Shown: piece after piece, positions 61,996-64,000 of the stretch | Numbering within the stretch: position 1 is the stretch's first letter | Layout: every line of letters begins with the position of its first letter | NCBI GenBank assembly: GCA_029204225.1 | Contig: CM055103.1 | Span: 44,735,229 to 44,799,228 of the forward strand | DNA length: 64,000 nt | Direction of reading: 5' to 3' | Source: Diphasiastrum complanatum | Taxonomy: Eukaryota > Streptophyta > Lycopodiopsida > Lycopodiales > Lycopodiaceae | Notes under the pieces: generated by a model | The model's input: only the letters and a program-made list of their open reading frames with translations | Told to the model about the DNA's origin: nothing | Databases searched by the model: none | Made by a program: the position numbers and the translations under genes

Positions 61996-64000
61996 CTAGG
62001 CGATTTCTATATGGCTTCACTTGTGTGTTTGATGAAAGTTGTCACTGTAAAATAGTTAGTCAGGTTTGAAGTTTGTTAGATGGATATGAGCAAGAAGGAA
62101 AGAATCAAGAGGCGGTTATATGCAAATAAAGTAAAAGATGAACAATTATCTACAAATGAAATCTAAAATTTGATATAATGACTTCATCATTTGCTTCGTG
62201 ACAAGTAAGGTGGGCAAAGTGGAGAGACAAGACTATGGACTTGGAAATGAAGGAGATATCTCTAAATTACCAAGCCTTGAGGTACAACAACAAGAGAAAG
62301 CAACTAATGGAGATAGATATTAAAATGAAAAATCTAGGGAAGACTCGTTTTCTCAATTTATTAAATAGAATCCTTTGGATAACAACGCAATCTACCAATG
62401 GTGCAACCTCGTGTGATCAAGAGATTATCACAAGAATGACATGTTGCACAAACAAGAAGAGCAATGTTATTGGAAGAAAAATGTTACCACGAAAATTCTT
62501 GTGTAACAAATGTGTATTATTTTGCTAGAAATAGCCCCTCGAAGGTCTATGCTCAAAGTTTTAGACGATTTTATTAGCATTGTACAAAAAATGTACACTT
62601 AAAGATACAAGTGTTGGATTTATATATTTATTATGAATCTTGTTTTCCTTACCACACAATGACATGCGCAAAGTTTGCGTCGAAGTCCAAAGTTATTCAC
62701 ATGTAATTTTGTGCATGTGATGAGGTATTTTAGAGAATTCTTTATTTATAGCATTAATAATAATAGAACATTAGTTTGCCCTCCCAAATCTTCCTTCTAG
62801 ATACTACCATCTAATTCATGGATGTTTTGATTTTGTTGGAGATTATCATTTAAATGTTTTTTGGCCATCTCCTCATCCTAGAGCTTGTGTACTTTGGAAT
62901 ATGGAGGAAGCTCCCCTCATATTTTATAGACTTGGTGCAAAAAAATGTTGAGCTAATAGAAAATGAAGGATTGTGTCAAAGGAAAATAATTCTCCTCATC
63001 AGCAACTCAAGGAAAAGTTGTTACATCCCTAACTAACTAGACTAGAGTTAGTTAAGTGTAATTAGCCAAGGCCTGACACAACTTAGTTGGTATAGGGCCT
63101 AAGGTCGAGGGATATTGTTAGTGGTTAGGACTATAACTTTAAGTTAAGTTGAGTTCTAGGACCATTGGAATGGACATGCATGGGGAGTTTTAATCTCGTA
63201 AGCACTCTTCGTTAGATCCCTAGCTTGAATGTTGGACTATGGGATGACCCTAGTGCTCTTCCTAGATCTAGGCATATCACCACCTTGTTGGGAAGTGGGT
63301 TACGATAGCATGGGATGCCATATTCATGCCCTAGGTGAGAGACCTTGGATGTTGTCATGCTTGTGAAAGAGAATGAAAAACATTTATTTACTTTGATTGA
63401 TTTATAACCCAAGTGATAGCACAAAACCATAGTTTGTGCACCTTAGATGTGGACTTTGACTCATAAATCCTTTTCCATGCCTCACTAGATGATGTGCAAC
63501 TCTTCACCAAATAGAGAAGCTAATTCGAGACATTCAATAGAGAAATAAGTAGGATATGGACTTACGGAATTCACACGAGTATGAAAAACTCTAGTACCTG
63601 GTTCTATATCATTAGATATATATGCAACTACATTAGTTCTCTGATTGTGTACATTTTAATCACAAATTTGCTATCATGCTAATGATACTCTCAAATGGTC
63701 AATCTTAGCCTACTATTTGGAGCTATTCAACCATGGCAGTTCTGATTGATAGCTGATTAGTTCAATCAATCAGCTAGCAATGTGGAATAAGGAATGTATA
63801 GAACAATATAGAACAAACAAAGATTGTGAACTAAACTGCGAACCTTGAATTGAATGAACTAGTATGAACCATATTAGAGATAATGTGAAAATAAGAGAGA
63901 AAGCTTAGTAAGCAACATTCATGCATTAAGCTATTTTGGAATGATCTTTGAAAGGTAGTTCATTCAATAATGAAACTGCAGTATACACTAATATTAAACA
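61996..64000. other. Unassigned intergenic sequence
   Basis: AT-rich, with no gene or clear element end. 63013-63460 begins TGTTACATCCCTAAC and could be LTR-derived, but no partner copy is present. Confidence 0.4.

Noticed and set aside
62235-62528. 97-residue lysine-rich frame
   Set aside because: No recognisable domain and no supporting context; composition alone does not support a gene.

Overview
The window is nuclear DNA of a seed plant. It holds one host gene, an intron-rich mitogen-activated protein kinase (MAPK), and almost all of the rest is nested, mostly decayed LTR retrotransposons. The evidence is the plant-type MAPK with a TEY activation loop and GT-AG introns, Ty1-copia elements primed by initiator tRNA-Met, Ty3-gypsy elements (one a chromodomain-bearing chromovirus, others with a tRNA-Asp-type primer site), and AT-rich spacers. 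The species cannot be fixed from the sequence; long introns full of retroelements fit a large-genome plant.

Layout. 1-460: 3' end of a copia element. 809-4640: plus-strand gypsy copy 'A' with LTR, primer site, leader and broken gag. 5127-9226: minus-strand gypsy pol/gag 'F', split by a 1.83-kb foldback DNA transposon (6669-8496). About 9700-10922: LTR-like repeat R1. 11233-25862 and beyond: minus-strand copia element 'H', split by chromovirus 'J' (11862-24427, with LTRs and a GTAGA target duplication). J itself carries further inserts, including a copia/gypsy chimera at 19003-22154. 26570-36694: minus- and plus-strand pieces of the same gypsy family as A (fragments N, M, D, B). 36710-38300: a small LTR-gag fragment-LTR unit (E). 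38300-41790: unassigned sequence and one orphan broken reading frame.

The MAPK occupies 41833-58731 on the plus strand. Six exons join in frame into a 403-residue kinase of the MPK4/MPK13 type, with all catalytic motifs present. Intron 1 (9.45 kb) holds an almost complete, young copia element in antisense (45105-50942, perfect 5-bp target duplication). Intron 5 (5.57 kb) holds an older, heavily broken antisense copia element (53591-58282). Downstream of the gene there is a candidate poly(A) signal, a MITE-like inverted-repeat element and unassigned sequence.

The strongest candidate for something undescribed is the gypsy family represented by A, B, C, D, E and M. Its Gag appears to carry four zinc knuckles in two pairs, and its long leader is studded with a short GCGAGAGTT-like motif in both orientations. 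Gag and leader are present six or more times here, but its pol is almost absent.
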